In this document: positions 42,195 to 52,983 of the stretch, piece after piece
Numbering within the stretch: the first letter of the stretch is position 1
How the letters are laid out: every line of letters begins with the position of its first letter
From: Moniliella sp. 'wahieum'
Taxonomy: Eukaryota; Basidiomycota; Moniliellomycetes; Moniliellales; Moniliellaceae
Length of the DNA stretch: 64,000 bases
Assembly: GCA_003971905.1 (NCBI GenBank)
Contig: RSEE01000084.1
Location: forward strand, 244,291 to 308,290
Direction of reading: 5' to 3'
The notes under the pieces: model-generated
What the model was told of the DNA's origin: nothing
The model's input: only the letters and a program-made list of their open reading frames with translations
Database searches by the model: none
Position numbers and translations under genes: made by a program

Positions 42195-44347
42195 CGGCTC
42201 GGCTGTAAAAATGGGAAGTGTTAGTCGTATCTACGCTCCAGGAATGAAGAGAGGGCATGACGAACCGAAGTGGTGCGGCATCGTTCAGTGGTGAAGGTGT
42301 TGGGGGGTGAAGGTGAAGATGGGAGGGAAGGTGAAGGTGGGGGGGAAGGTGAAGGGGAAGGCGATGGTCGGGGGTATTTATGGCCGGTGCTGCTGGCGGC
42401 TTTGGCTGTCGACGGGACGGACTGGTCTACTGTCAAGTCAAGCCTGGCATTAAGATCGAAGGCAAATAAGAGTGGGAAGGGGGACGGGGCAATGTCTCCC
42501 GCCTGGTCTACTCTGTGAAACATTCTGAGACCTGCCTTAGGTCTCAGGCAGAGAGGGGGTGGGGGGACGGGGGCAGTGGCTCCCGTGGTGGTCCTCCCTA
42601 CCGTCAGTTTGCCGACGCATATACAGGGCTGGTGCGGATCTGTAACTTCAGCGTCTGTACTAATACCATTATTAGTTGCCCGCACAAGGGAGAGGATGCT
42701 TGAGTTGCGTGCATTTTTGTTGGTCACATAAAAATAGTGTGGCCGTCTGACATGGTGGTGGGGGGCGGAATAGACAGGTCGAATGAGTCTACAGTGAGGC
42801 CTGAGGACGGAGGACGCAGTGGGGGAGGCCGATTCGCCTGTGTGGGAGACCAACCACCGACCACGGATCATCGATCATCGATCATCGATCTTTTTTGATC
42901 GTCTAACCCCCTGCGCCTCGCTTGTGTCCGGCCGACTCGTTTCCCCCGCATGTCTCAGATGCACGCCACTCCCCCCGCGGCCTGGCGGCGGCAGTGAGCA
43001 AGTGCCCCCGTGCCTGCTTTTGTTATGCATGATGCATGACGTGGTGCAGCACATGCATAACCCCGGCAACCTCGTCCATCCTGTTGAGGCGTGTGTAAGC
43101 CATGCGAGCAATAGTCGAAATACTCGATCATCTTCAATGCCGGGCGAGGTTTGGAGTATATGCCAGGGTTAGCGTGGTTGCACATGTGAGCCTGTGAGCT
43201 TTCGGATGAACGCTGAACGTTCAGTTCAACCCTGAACGTACGCTGAACCATTTCTACTCCAATATGTTGAAGGGGGTAGTACTATTAGGGTTCCCTCATA
43301 CGGCCCTCGGTTGATCTCAACAACGGTGACGCGGTGACGCTCGCCTATTAGCCGGGCGGAAGCGCTCCGCTCGCAGGCTGCGCATCACCATATTATGTGC
43401 CGTCCTTATCTCCAACAGTAGCTGCGTCTCGCAGCCTGGCACCTTAGTATATAATTATCCTCTCGACACTCGTCCCTCTCGACTTCTTTCAGATCTCACT
43501 CCGCTGCGTCGGTATCGTAGAATAGCGGTGTCGTACATGCTTTCTGGCATCCTTTTGTGGTCGTTATTACGCGTTGCGCGTTATACAAACCTATTTACAC
43601 CGTACCATGACATTGCAGCATGCCACACAGTCCAGCACAGCGAACCAAAAAAAGAAACCCCACAAGGATCCTCGATCCAACTGCCACGGTGAAATGATGG
43701 TGCAGATTCGCTGAGCGCTGAGGCCTGAGGGCGCGGATGCACGCCACACATGGCAACGTGTCTTCATGATACCAACATACCCAAAACGAGTCACAGAAGA
43801 AATCGCAAATAGCCACAGTGTAACCTTAGCTCGGTGTCAGACAAATGATACATGATGCCGTGCATGCCATGGAGGACACGCATGGACAAAAGTCACTGGT
43901 TGCCATGTGAGAGCTAATAAGTACTAAGTCCGCAAATGCACCTGCGTCCTTCACGCGTCAATCAATATATTCAATCCAATAATAAAACGTGCAAACAGAC
44001 CCCAATCTTCTCAAAAGCTAGAAGGAAGTGAGGCCTGAAGCAAAAGGGGCAGGGGAGTCGTTATGCCCGTAAAAGCAAAAAAAAACAGGTCGTCGGTCGA
44101 CTGTCATCATTCTCAAAAGGCGTTACTATACGCGTTATGCACGTAAAACGTTAAAGTGGCATGCACAGCAAAAAAGAGAAAAGGTCGTCGATCTCATCAG
44201 TAAAAAGAAAGGTAATCATTGGGTGCCTAGCAGACTCAAGTCAGCGACGGTCCGACGGTCCGGTACTGACTTGTTGGGCTCATGATCGCTAATGTTGTCG
44301 TCAATGATGGATGGTCATGAAGAGTTGTCGATCACGCGTTGGTGCAA
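42195..44347. other. 2.2-kb intergenic DNA
   Basis: No gene supported. It holds a purine-rich GGTGAAGGTGGGGGGGAAGG tract (42290-42370), repeated GATCATCGATCATCGATC (42865-42892), CGCTGAACGTTCAGTTCAAC inverted repeats (43208-43250) and CGTTATACGCGTTATGCACG-type sequence (44125-44155). The long leftward frame at 42221-42871 is low complexity. Confidence 0.5.
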
Positions 44348-44865
44348 GTTAGTGGGCCTCTTCTCCCCCCTGGCCGTCACGGCCATCAGGACCTTTGGAG
44401 CACGTATTGTCCTTCTCCTTGTCCTGTTCCACCGGACTTCCCGCACACACTTGGTCCAGAATCTGGTGCAACCGTACCCGATTGGCATATGCCCTTGTAA
44501 GCCTCTTGCGCATCTTTTGATCCAGCCCACTATGCCCAGTGATCAGGATCTGCATTATGAAGGCTTCGATCGTCATGGGTGGTGGAAGTTGCACAGCAGC
44601 TGACCCATCATGTTCCAGCGCATCCCCGAAGCACCACAGATCAACCCAAGGATCAAAGGGTCCGAACGGAGCTAGGGGCAGGACAGAGACGCGTCGGGTG
44701 GTCATCCGTCTTCCAAAATAAGCATTGCGGGCAGTTGGCAGCCTTGTGGCCAGGGCGACGGCAGAGGCGGCACAACTCTCGGCGTGGATTGAAGGGACAC
44801 CGTGTGCGAGTGTGGTTGTTGGTGCAGCAATGGGGGCAAAGCCAGTGAGCATGGGTAGGGAGCAT
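44348..44865 (-). CDS. Small CCHC/Cys-rich zinc-knuckle protein
   Basis: ATG at 44865 (MLPTHAHWLCPHC). Three Cys/His groups follow within 60 residues: WLCPHCCTNNHTRTRC, LCRLCRRPGHKAANC (a canonical C-x2-C-x4-H-x4-C knuckle) and CLFWKTDDHPTRLC. After a frame change at about 44690 the protein continues as an acidic/helical segment (FGPFDPWVDLWCFGDALEH; ILITGHSGLDQKMRKRL) to a stop at 44348. The zinc knuckle points to single-stranded RNA or DNA binding. It lacks any pol or capsid neighbour, so it may be a host gene. The start is uncertain; coding-like sequence may extend upstream to about 45134. Confidence 0.6.
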
Positions 44866-45281
44866 TATAAGGTAGTGGAGGGACGCGTCGACGCGACTCT
44901 GTCATATGCCCGCGATCGTTGGCGTAGCCAGCCCCACCCAGCCGTCACGTGCAGGCGGGCGAACAATACGGTTGTTGGCGGATTCTTGTGCACCTCCGAT
45001 ATAGAAATTAGAGACCCTCCTCTTTGTCCTGTCTCCTTCCCTTCAGACGTTGCTTGCTTGAAGACTTGCAGTGGCTCACCATTTTCCCTTGACACCTTGT
45101 CTGCACAGCGGATTACGACTGTGCTTTGCAGCTGATCCATACTAGGATCGCGAGAATGCTCTCCAAAAGTCACACTCTACCAGCACAAAAAACAAGAATG
45201 AGACTCTAGTACTACTAATATACAAGACTTTTCCACTGTGCTTCAACATTTTATTGTGGACGTCTTGGTGGCTTCTGCTTG
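44866..45281. other. Spacer, possible 5' extension of the zinc-knuckle gene
   Basis: A leftward 102-codon frame (44865-45173) looks moderately protein-like and could be an upstream exon of the zinc-knuckle gene. I found no splice pair that joins it cleanly. Confidence 0.3.
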
Positions 45282-45865
45282 ATGGATAACAGTGCAAGCC
45301 TTTTGGTACTATCGATCGCTATCCTCTTCATGAGGACAAACGAGACAAACTATGGATTTCCGCCCTAAAAGTTCCTCGCGCTAAACCTGCCATCCCGCCA
45401 TACCGCCCGAACGGGGTTGCCAAACAACAGAAGAAGGAACCTTCGCCTTTATTATAGTTGATGCCATCCATCATCATCGTCTCCCCTGTGCCGCTGGCGG
45501 GGCCAAAGTGGCTAACCCATCCGCCAAACAGTCCAACATATTCGCTGCCACGTTCCTTTTCCCCTTCACCTGGGCCCTGACTTCACTGTCAGTGACCGTC
45601 TCACAGAAGGCCCACACTCTGTGGCATCGGATCTGTCGCAGGAACTACAAACACTAATGGATTTCGGACCCCGCCGGACGAACTCCAGTTTTTTCCAAGT
45701 CTCTCTGCCCTTGCCTCTGACCCCACCCAGTGAGGGACGCCGGCAGATAGCAATGAGGCTCTCGAAGTATAGAAGGACGATGATGATCTTCTCTATAAGC
45801 GCCTCTCCTTTTCGTCAGTACTGCAGATGGGATGGGAACCGCAACTGCGAACGCTTCTGATGTGA
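45282..45865 (+). CDS. Possible small hypothetical gene, frame-broken
   Basis: Protein-like reading can be followed rightward across several frames: RYPLHEDKRDKLWISALK and VPRAKPAIPPYRPNGVAKQQ (45310-45455), then DFTVSDRLTEGPHSVASDLS and ELQTLMDFGPRRTNSSFF (45580-45700), then KDDDDLLYKRLSFSSVLQMG ending at TGA 45863-45865. The ATG at 45282 is a guess, and an intron near 45455-45520 may be needed. No family is recognised. It could equally be a decayed gene. Confidence 0.3.
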
Positions 45866-46033
45866 GCCGCATCGCTAGCAATAGCTATCAGACACATAAA
45901 GTAATACACATGGTACATTCTACTCTGTAAGTGTTCTGAACGAGGACGCCAAACTTGTATAGCGTCAACCGGCGAAAAGGATGGGGATTCCGCTCCATCG
46001 ACGCGACGCAAAGTGTGGGAAGTGCGGGCATGC

Positions 46034-48355
46034 TTATGCGCCATCGGGAGCACTGGGCGAGGAACGCATCGCTTCAGTTGCAGGAAGAGGGGAGAGAAGT
46101 TCCCCCTCCCGATCGGGCTGGAGGAACTGCTGAAACAACAGCATATCGTCTGCCGTAGGCTCGCCCAAAGGCGCCTCAGTTGGGGTTGCAGTATGCGCAG
46201 AGACAGAGGTAGGACCAGCAACGTGCGACGGGTCCTCTTTGTGCAGGCTCTGGGCAAGAGCAGCGATGGACTGTTGCAACGCTTGCGCATCGGCGTCTGT
46301 CGAGTTCAATGCTTCTTCCAAATGAGCTGGCGTGGGCATCGGGGACGACGGCGCTGTCCCGGCGGGCGAACCAGGCTGGTTTAACAATTGTTGAATCCAC
46401 GACGCGACCTGGCCTTTACTTAGCGACGCAGGCTTAGCTCCTCTGAGTGAAGGGCTCGCCTTGCGCACCTGGGTGCTGGAGGAGTTCGATCGTACTAGGC
46501 TCGGCCGTTCCTCCGATGGGCCTGTCGGGCTGGGCGAGCGCAACCGGGTAAACGGGGGCCAAGAGGGAGTTCAGGAGGGGACACCGCCGAATACAAAGGA
46601 TGCTCATCTCCTTTCCACCCACTTGGGCCTTCAATCATCACCCCCGTCGGGCGGGAGGAAAGACAGAGCCGCTCCCTGACGGGGTGGGGTGAGACTCAGC
46701 AGGCGGGCTTGGTGTTGGTGCTGCTGGCGTACCCATATCGGTAACTGAGTCCAGCAGTTCCTCAATATTTGCCTCTTGCGGGTAGGGGGCTCGGTCTGCG
46801 TCAAAGGAGGACGTGCGAGGGCGCTTGGACGCATGCCCGCTCTCGTTTTCTTCCCCTTGGCAGGCAAATCCGAATCCAAGTCGCTTTCAGGTGGCAAAAG
46901 AGCCGGCACGGCTCCAAACCCCCCTAAGAAGCGAAGAATACGTTGAAGTACATCCTGATGTTTCCGATACCGTTTCTTTTCTTCTTGACTGTCTTGCCAA
47001 AGTCGGTGTTGGCAGTGCGCAGATGAGCAATCTCGCGCACCAGGTCGCTCTGTGTGTTTGCAGTGTTTGCAATATCGCCCCCAGGTTCACATTCATATTC
47101 CAAGCCCCGCCGGGCGGAATGCGTTCGTGGCACCATCGGTGTGAAGGACATATTGGGCATAGCTTCCTGCGGAGTAATTCCGGTTGAAGCCCCTGCAGCT
47201 GCCTTCTTGGGCGACCCAGGCGGATTTATCGAGGAAGAAAAGGAGTTGGTTTGGGCACCAGGAGCGGATGGTTAGGGGGCATAGGAGTAGGATTTGGGCT
47301 AGGTACAGGTGGTGGTGATTGCGAAGTCGAAGGGGTGTGGGTGTGTGGGTGTGGGTGCGGCAGGGTTGATTGCTGCCATATGCGGGTTGTTCCCCGTTAA
47401 CGTTGCAGCGACCGCAGCGACCGCGGCGGGGGTGCTGTGGAGTCCGTTGGCAACTAAGATGGCTTCGACCAACGAAAGAGGGACGTCGGAAGGAGGACGC
47501 CCATAATACGGGAAACCGCATTCGGCATACCCGGGGGCGGTGGGGCTCCAATAAGACCTACTGGCTGCCACGGAACAGAGCCTGGTGGGACCGAAGTTCG
47601 TTCTCCCGGTTCTTCGATCGTGGGTACAGAAGAGTCTTCTTCATACACTTTACGGCGCCTTTTCAGATCAGCGCTGTTGTGAGGAGTGGACTTTTGCGGA
47701 CAACAAGGTTGAGCCATTCGGGATGGGCTCGCTGAAAATACTCATGCATAAATTCGCAGCAGCTCCAAGTCCTCCGATCCGACTTCTCCTGATGCGTGGA
47801 ACTCGTTGATGGCCTGATCGTCTTGCTGCTGTTCGATGGGGGTGCGAGTGCTGGGCAAGGACCCCAAGGAAGAGGCCAAGGGCTGGGTGGTGCTCGCCCT
47901 GCCCAGGTCGGGGCGAGGGCACCAGCCTGCAAGTGCGGTACCTTGTGGAAGCCATACATATTGAGCTGCCGCTCGAAGCTGCTGAGCTTGCGGTGGAGGA
48001 AGTAGCGTGGAAGCAGCTGCTCAGAAAAGCGGGCTGGGGTGCAGATAAAGATGGACTTGCCGGAGGGCTCCAGCGGATAAGGTCATGGTCGTGGGGTCAT
48101 CAACCATGCTGGCAACTTGTTGACAAATGGGTGGTTGCGGTTGGTGGCTGTTGGGGAGAGAGAGGGAGGTGGGGGGGTGGGCAGTGGAAGGTATGGTGGA
48201 AGGGGCGACAGTAGTTGCATTCGGGAGTACGGAGGGTGCAGCGGTGTTGGTGGCGGCGAGAGAGCTGCCAAGGCGACTGCGGCTGGATCGGAGGATGACG
48301 GCATGGCGCCCACGGGCGGCGGTGCCGAAGCTGTCATGGGCATCGATGGCATCAT
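46034..48355 (-). CDS. HSF-type DNA-binding transcription factor
   Basis: ATG at 48355 (MMPSMPMTASAPP). After a Pro-rich N-terminus the HSF domain begins: FVNKL (about 48120), MVDDPTTM, IRWSPSGKSIFI, FSEQLLPRYFLH and the recognition-helix region SSFERQLNMYGFHKVPHLQ (47935-47990), where most HSFs have SFVRQLN. The closing strands, CEFMHEYFQRAHPEWL (about 47710-47755), come only after an extra acidic/Pro-rich insert of about 60 residues in the wing. A hydrophobic heptad-like segment (LVREIAHLRTANTDFGKTV, about 46990-47060) may be the oligomerisation coil. A Ser/Ala-rich C-terminus with SKGQVASWIQQLL and DDMLLFQQFLQ (activation-like) ends at 46034. Many frame changes. Orthology (Hsf1, Sfl1, Mga1 or Skn7 type) is not resolved. 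Confidence 0.82.
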
Positions 48356-49835
48356 GGCTTGTTTTCGTGTAAGTGTGGGACTGAGAGGGTGGTGGTAGCA
48401 GCGGACACGCAGCGGCGCGTTGGCGGCGACGACGGAGGAGGATGGGCTGGCGATCGGCTGCCAAAAATTAAAAAGCAGCTGAGCGGCCCCAGACTGGCTC
48501 GTGGGCGATAAAACCGTACATTTCAGTAATTCGCTGTCCCGTCCGCTGACCGAAGCTTGATGCCGCTCGCCTCATCGTGCCCACGACCGCCCGCACCAAT
48601 CACTGACTGTCCATCACCTTACTAGACCTCCCCAGCCAGCACTCAGCCTCAGGCATCTGCAACATGCATCACCCTCGCCCGCTCATCGCGCGGGACACCG
48701 ACCCCCACCGCCAGATGCATGCGTGCCAAATATACACTTCTCTTGAGTTACTCATGGCGGAGGCCCAGTGTGAGAGCCCTCAGCCGCTGAGGGGCTGAGG
48801 GCGCTGAAGGCGCTGAGGGCCGGTGAGCTGTGAGCATATGTGAGCACATGTGAGGTCCCGCCTCTCTCAGAGATCTCAGCTGAGCCGCTCAGGCTGAGGC
48901 GCTGAGGCAAGCTTGAGCTTGAGGCTATGACAGCGACTAATAGTGAGGCACTGGGGCCCGAGGCCCACAGTTACACCGCTCACGCTGAGCATCCTGCGCT
49001 GCGGAGCGGTTGGGGAGTTGGGCGAGGTTGAATATTGAATGTTAGATAGTCCAGGCCCTATAGATCGCCTCTTGCGCCGCGACCCCTATAACCGCTTCTG
49101 TTTCTAGGTGGAGCGTGTGGGCAATGCGTTAACTTGACGGCGTTGAAGACACGCTCAGGCTGACAAGTTCAGTAAGCCTCATCCTCTGTTGCTGGGGCAC
49201 TGGCGGGCAATTGTGGGGAAGGCTAGGATACGATGAGAAGTGGCCTTAACATATCTCTTCTGGGCGAGGCCACGTCTGACGTCTGACGTCTCTGACCTCT
49301 GACCCGAGGGCGGCTGCGCCGAAGGGACCCAGATGCTATACATGCTGTTGGTAGCAGGCCGTAACGCGTAGCCACGCACTTCTATTTGCCAAGGTAAATC
49401 GAGCGATAGTGTTGCGCTGAACACGTTGAACGTTGACGTTGACATATGCATGACACATTGACATGCGACATGTGACAGTCACATGTGTGACAAGATAGAG
49501 ACACAAGTTGCTGCGGGCCGCTTGAGCGCACGGTCCATCAATTGCATCAATCCACAACCACGGGACCGATTCGATCCGTTTGCTCTCGCATGGTCACACA
49601 TGAAGTAGACAGAAGCACCAAAGTGATCTTATTGATCCTGTATGTATCATGGCACGGATTAGTACTAGACAAAACACACCTCAATGTCTTCCGCACACGT
49701 CAGTGTGTTCGCGTCATTTGGCCCGCCCCTCACGCTCAAGCTAGTATCAAGCCTGATCGATCATTGATCCCCAGCAGTAGAAACGCTGTACATGCCACAC
49801 ACTATCTTCATTTTTGGGAGGCTCCTCTCTTATCT
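48356..49835. other. Intergenic DNA rich in GCTGAGG and TGTGAC palindromes
   Basis: No gene supported. 48775-48930 is a dense array of GCTGAGG / CCTCAGC units interleaved with TGTGAGCACATGTGAG. 49420-49500 holds TTGAACGTTGACG and ATGTGACAGTCACATGTGTGAC inverted repeats. Confidence 0.5.
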
Positions 49836-50160
49836 GCATCCGTATCATTGACAGAGCTTAAGTTAAGACTGGGACAGGGAAACACTACGCCTAAACCGAC
49901 CCGCTCATCTTGCGTATGTTGCTTGGTAGCGCCACCCCTGTTAAGGAACCAGGGGAATCGCCAGGATATCAGGACCCTCTGGTGCCCGCCATCCGTTCCC
50001 ATAACCGAAGTAGCGCGTGTGGACACGGATGAACGTGGTAGACACCCGAGCGAGGAACTATTTCCATTGAAAGTCAGTAGTCCTTCCAGTGCGCAAGCAT
50101 CTTGCTCGTTATCTTAGTGCCGTAATAGTATCCCCGCGTCGTCAAAACCAGGGGAAAACG
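49836..50160. repeat. Dispersed ~325-bp repeat, copy 2
   Basis: Homologous along its whole length to 5092-5407 in the same orientation, with scattered substitutions and small indels. Shared blocks include TCATTGACAGAGCTTAAG, ATCGCCAGGATATCAGGACC, TGGACACGGATGAACGTGGT and GCGTCGTCAAAACCAGGGG. There is no conserved open frame, terminal inverted repeat or target duplication that I can see. Confidence 0.8.
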
Positions 50161-51389
50161 GAATTATAAACTACCGGTCTTTCCGTGGCCACCTCAGGCT
50201 AAGGCACAGAGTGTGAGGCTTGGGAGCACGCCGGGATCCCATGGGATCACAACGGCAATAAATTAAGCAGCCTTCAGACAAAAGGCGTGAATGTTAGCTG
50301 TTTGATCCTCCGGCTCCCAGTCGGTAGACCAGATTCACCTCGGTTCTCCATCGGCTTCCGCGCTGCAGGTATCGTCCCAACGTGTGGCACTGTCCCTGTG
50401 CCCTGCACCCTCTCCTATGTGCCTCACTAGTGAAGGCAAAGTGGTGAGCCACAACTGTATTCAACCAAAATGTTCGATGAAGGGAAGGAGACATGATACA
50501 GAGAAAAGGGATATAGGGCGAGCAGGGGTGCGTAGCTTGCGAGCGGAACGCTTCCACGCCACTAGGCGAGTGTGTCAGGGATCCACTTGAAGCTTGATGG
50601 CCGTGCGGGGGAACCCTGGCACTCCCTCCACACAACTAGACACCCCCACTCTATATATGATATCCATTTTGCCATTTTTATTAGCTGTCTTCTGTAGTGT
50701 GTATACATGTAGATGCCTTGTTCCTGCAGACTACTTCGCGCACCCCACGCAGCAAAATCCTGTAATCCACTCCCACGTCCGATGTCCATTCGAGGTTCCT
50801 TTTTACGCGTTGTTTCCTTTTGTGGCCGAGCCGCGGATTCATATGGGGAGATGTCTCTCATGGGGTCAATAGGGAAGAGACAGGGGGCAGCTCTGTTATC
50901 AACCTAGGGTGTTCGGTATAAGGGGACCTCTTCGCTTCGTTTTCCGCTTTCCATGTTCTCGATACCAACTCTTGGATCCGATAGGGCAAGCTGTTCAGGC
51001 CACCCGAAAGGAGGTTCGCCCCGTGTTGGGGTCTCCGGAGAGTGTCTATATTTTTACAGTGGTAATCAATGAAGGACGTGATACGAACGTGATATAGACG
51101 TGACTCCTATGTCCCATTGATCATCGATCAGATCTCAGAGGGCGTGCTGCTGGCCCACTGCTACATGGGACGTGCTAATCAGCGAGTTACCGGTGACGTG
51201 TGACGGGTGGCGGCTCCCTTTGTTACCCGTCAGGCCTCAGGCCGGCCTCAGGGTGCAGTGGCCGAGGGAGAGAGATTTACTCCACCCCACTCCCAACACA
51301 GGAGCCAGTCCTGCATCCGCCACTCCACCTTGTCTGTCCTGAGGCCACCACCTTCATCTTCATCTCCCCCCCGCTGCACACCCGCCTCC
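50161..51389. other. Intergenic DNA upstream of the TLC gene
   Basis: No gene supported. ATTGATCATCGATCAGATCTC at 51116 is palindromic. The last 120 bases are pyrimidine-rich and probably hold the TLC leader. Confidence 0.4.
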
Positions 51390-52410
51390 ATGTCGGTCGC
51401 CCAGGTTCAGGCAACCGTCGCTGCGGCCGTGGCGCCGTGGTGCACCGCTGCCGGCCTGCCCCGCATGCCCGAGCACGTCCTAACCATTATCGTCAGTGCC
51501 CTATCTTGGTTTTCCCTCCAGTTACTCTCCAGTCTCGTTCCCCCCTCCTCTTCCCTCGCACCATCGAGACCTTCGATCGCCGTAGCCGTCGCAACTGGGA
51601 CGTGCATTTTGTTGCTCTAGCTCACGCCGCCTTAATCGCACCCCTTGCTGCACGCGTTTGGCTTGACGTGTACAACAACCCAATCGGTTCTCTGTTGATC
51701 CCCACCCTCTCGCCATTGACCGTCTGCGCGGGTACAGCTTCGATGCCGGTCAGTATTGCCATTTCGTTGGGATATTTTACGTGGGATATGTACATATCCC
51801 TTCGCGTACGTCCCCATCCCCCTGACTGCACCGATCACTGACAAAAGTCGGTTGCATGTCAACGTTCACAGTACGAAGGCGTTGCATTCATCGCCCATGG
51901 CCTGGTCAGTTTTGTTGCGTTTATACTCATTTACTCTCCCATTTTCATGTACGATGGCCTCGGGTTTCTTTTCTGGGAAGCATCTTCGCCGTTCCTCAAC
52001 ATTCATTGGTTTATGGACAAACTCGGCATGACCGGCTCCATCTGGCAGCTGATCAATGCCGTCTTCCTGCTAGGAACATACGTGGTTGTGCGTCTTGTTC
52101 TGGGTGTATACAACTCCATCTCCTGGTTTAACATGACCCTTTTTGTACCTCATACCCCACCTATCCCCATCGGCATTAAACTCTTCTACTGCACGGGCAA
52201 CGTCGTGCTCAATTCGCTCAATTTTATCTGGTTCCGTGCCATGGTCCGCGCTATCACCAAGCGGTTCCAGCACAAGACAGTGCCCAAGAAGGAGACGTGC
52301 CCACTGCGGAGCGCATCGTCACCGGCGAACAAAAGTTGTTCAACGTTGTCCCAGGGGAGGAGGACGATGTCTACCTGACCGAGGCGGGGTCATCCGCAAA
52401 CGCACAGTGA
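51390..52410 (+). CDS. TLC-domain membrane protein (TRAM/LAG1/CLN8 fold)
   Basis: A multi-pass membrane protein of the TLC superfamily, whose members handle sphingolipids or plasmalogens or sense membrane lipid. ATG at 51390. Hydrophobic helices: HVLTIIVSALSWFSLQLL, FVALAHAALIAPLAARVWL, AISLGYFTWDMYISL; intron at 51806-51871 (GTACGT...ACAG); then YEGVAFIAHGLVSFVAFILIY (conserved His), ASSPFLNIHWFM, QLINAVFLLGTYVVVRLVLG, and a last helix at LFYCTGNVVLNSLNFIWF. The C-terminal hydrophilic tail changes frame at about 52295 and ends with TGA 52408. A frame change occurs in the C-run 51540-51545. The conserved E/D..S..PFLN order is as in TMEM56-like proteins. Confidence 0.82.
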
Positions 52411-52983
52411 CTGAGGAGGCGGTCGACGTCAAGCAATCGAGAGAGGTGTGATCCTTTTCCTCCCCCCTTTACTTTGAGGGAGTTGATCGCTGTAAGTCCT
52501 AAGTGAGAGTGCGGACCCATGTCCCTAGAGCCGGCAATGGTGTGCTGGGAGCTGTACAAACGGGCCCATGCCGTTTCATGCTGTGTAATAGTTTTCTTAT
52601 ATTCCCTGTGTTTGTGAACCGCCCCGTTCCAGCGATGCGATGCATGATGGATTGTGTGCTTTATATGGTGCTCGCGATTCAGGACCATAACTATTTCCCC
52701 CCCTTCCCCTATACCATCTGCCCTGGGGCGCTCAAAGGAATGATCTGCGGAGCATGTTACCGGCAGAGCACTTAGTACTTGGATGCAGACGCGGGACAGC
52801 AACTGATTTCGCTTGATAGGAGGACGCGGCCTTGTCGATACCAGTCATTACCTAAGCGGCCGTCGCCACAGCCTAATCTGTGCGGTTGGCCGACGTCCCA
52901 CCAGTCCCAATCCTTTTGGCGGAATACAGTGTGGGGGGCTGCACCACACCACACCACCACCACCAACCGTCTTTGTCGCCGCC
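52411..52983. other. Intergenic DNA
   Basis: Between two rightward genes. A 90-codon frame at 52503 lacks recognisable content. CACACCACACCACCACCACCAACC at about 52942 is a leader-like CA-rich tract just before the next ATG. Confidence 0.4.

Noticed and set aside
42221-42871. Leftward 216-codon frame upstream of the zinc-finger gene
   Set aside because: Pro/Ser low complexity; more likely leader or intergenic DNA, although part of it could be a non-coding first exon.
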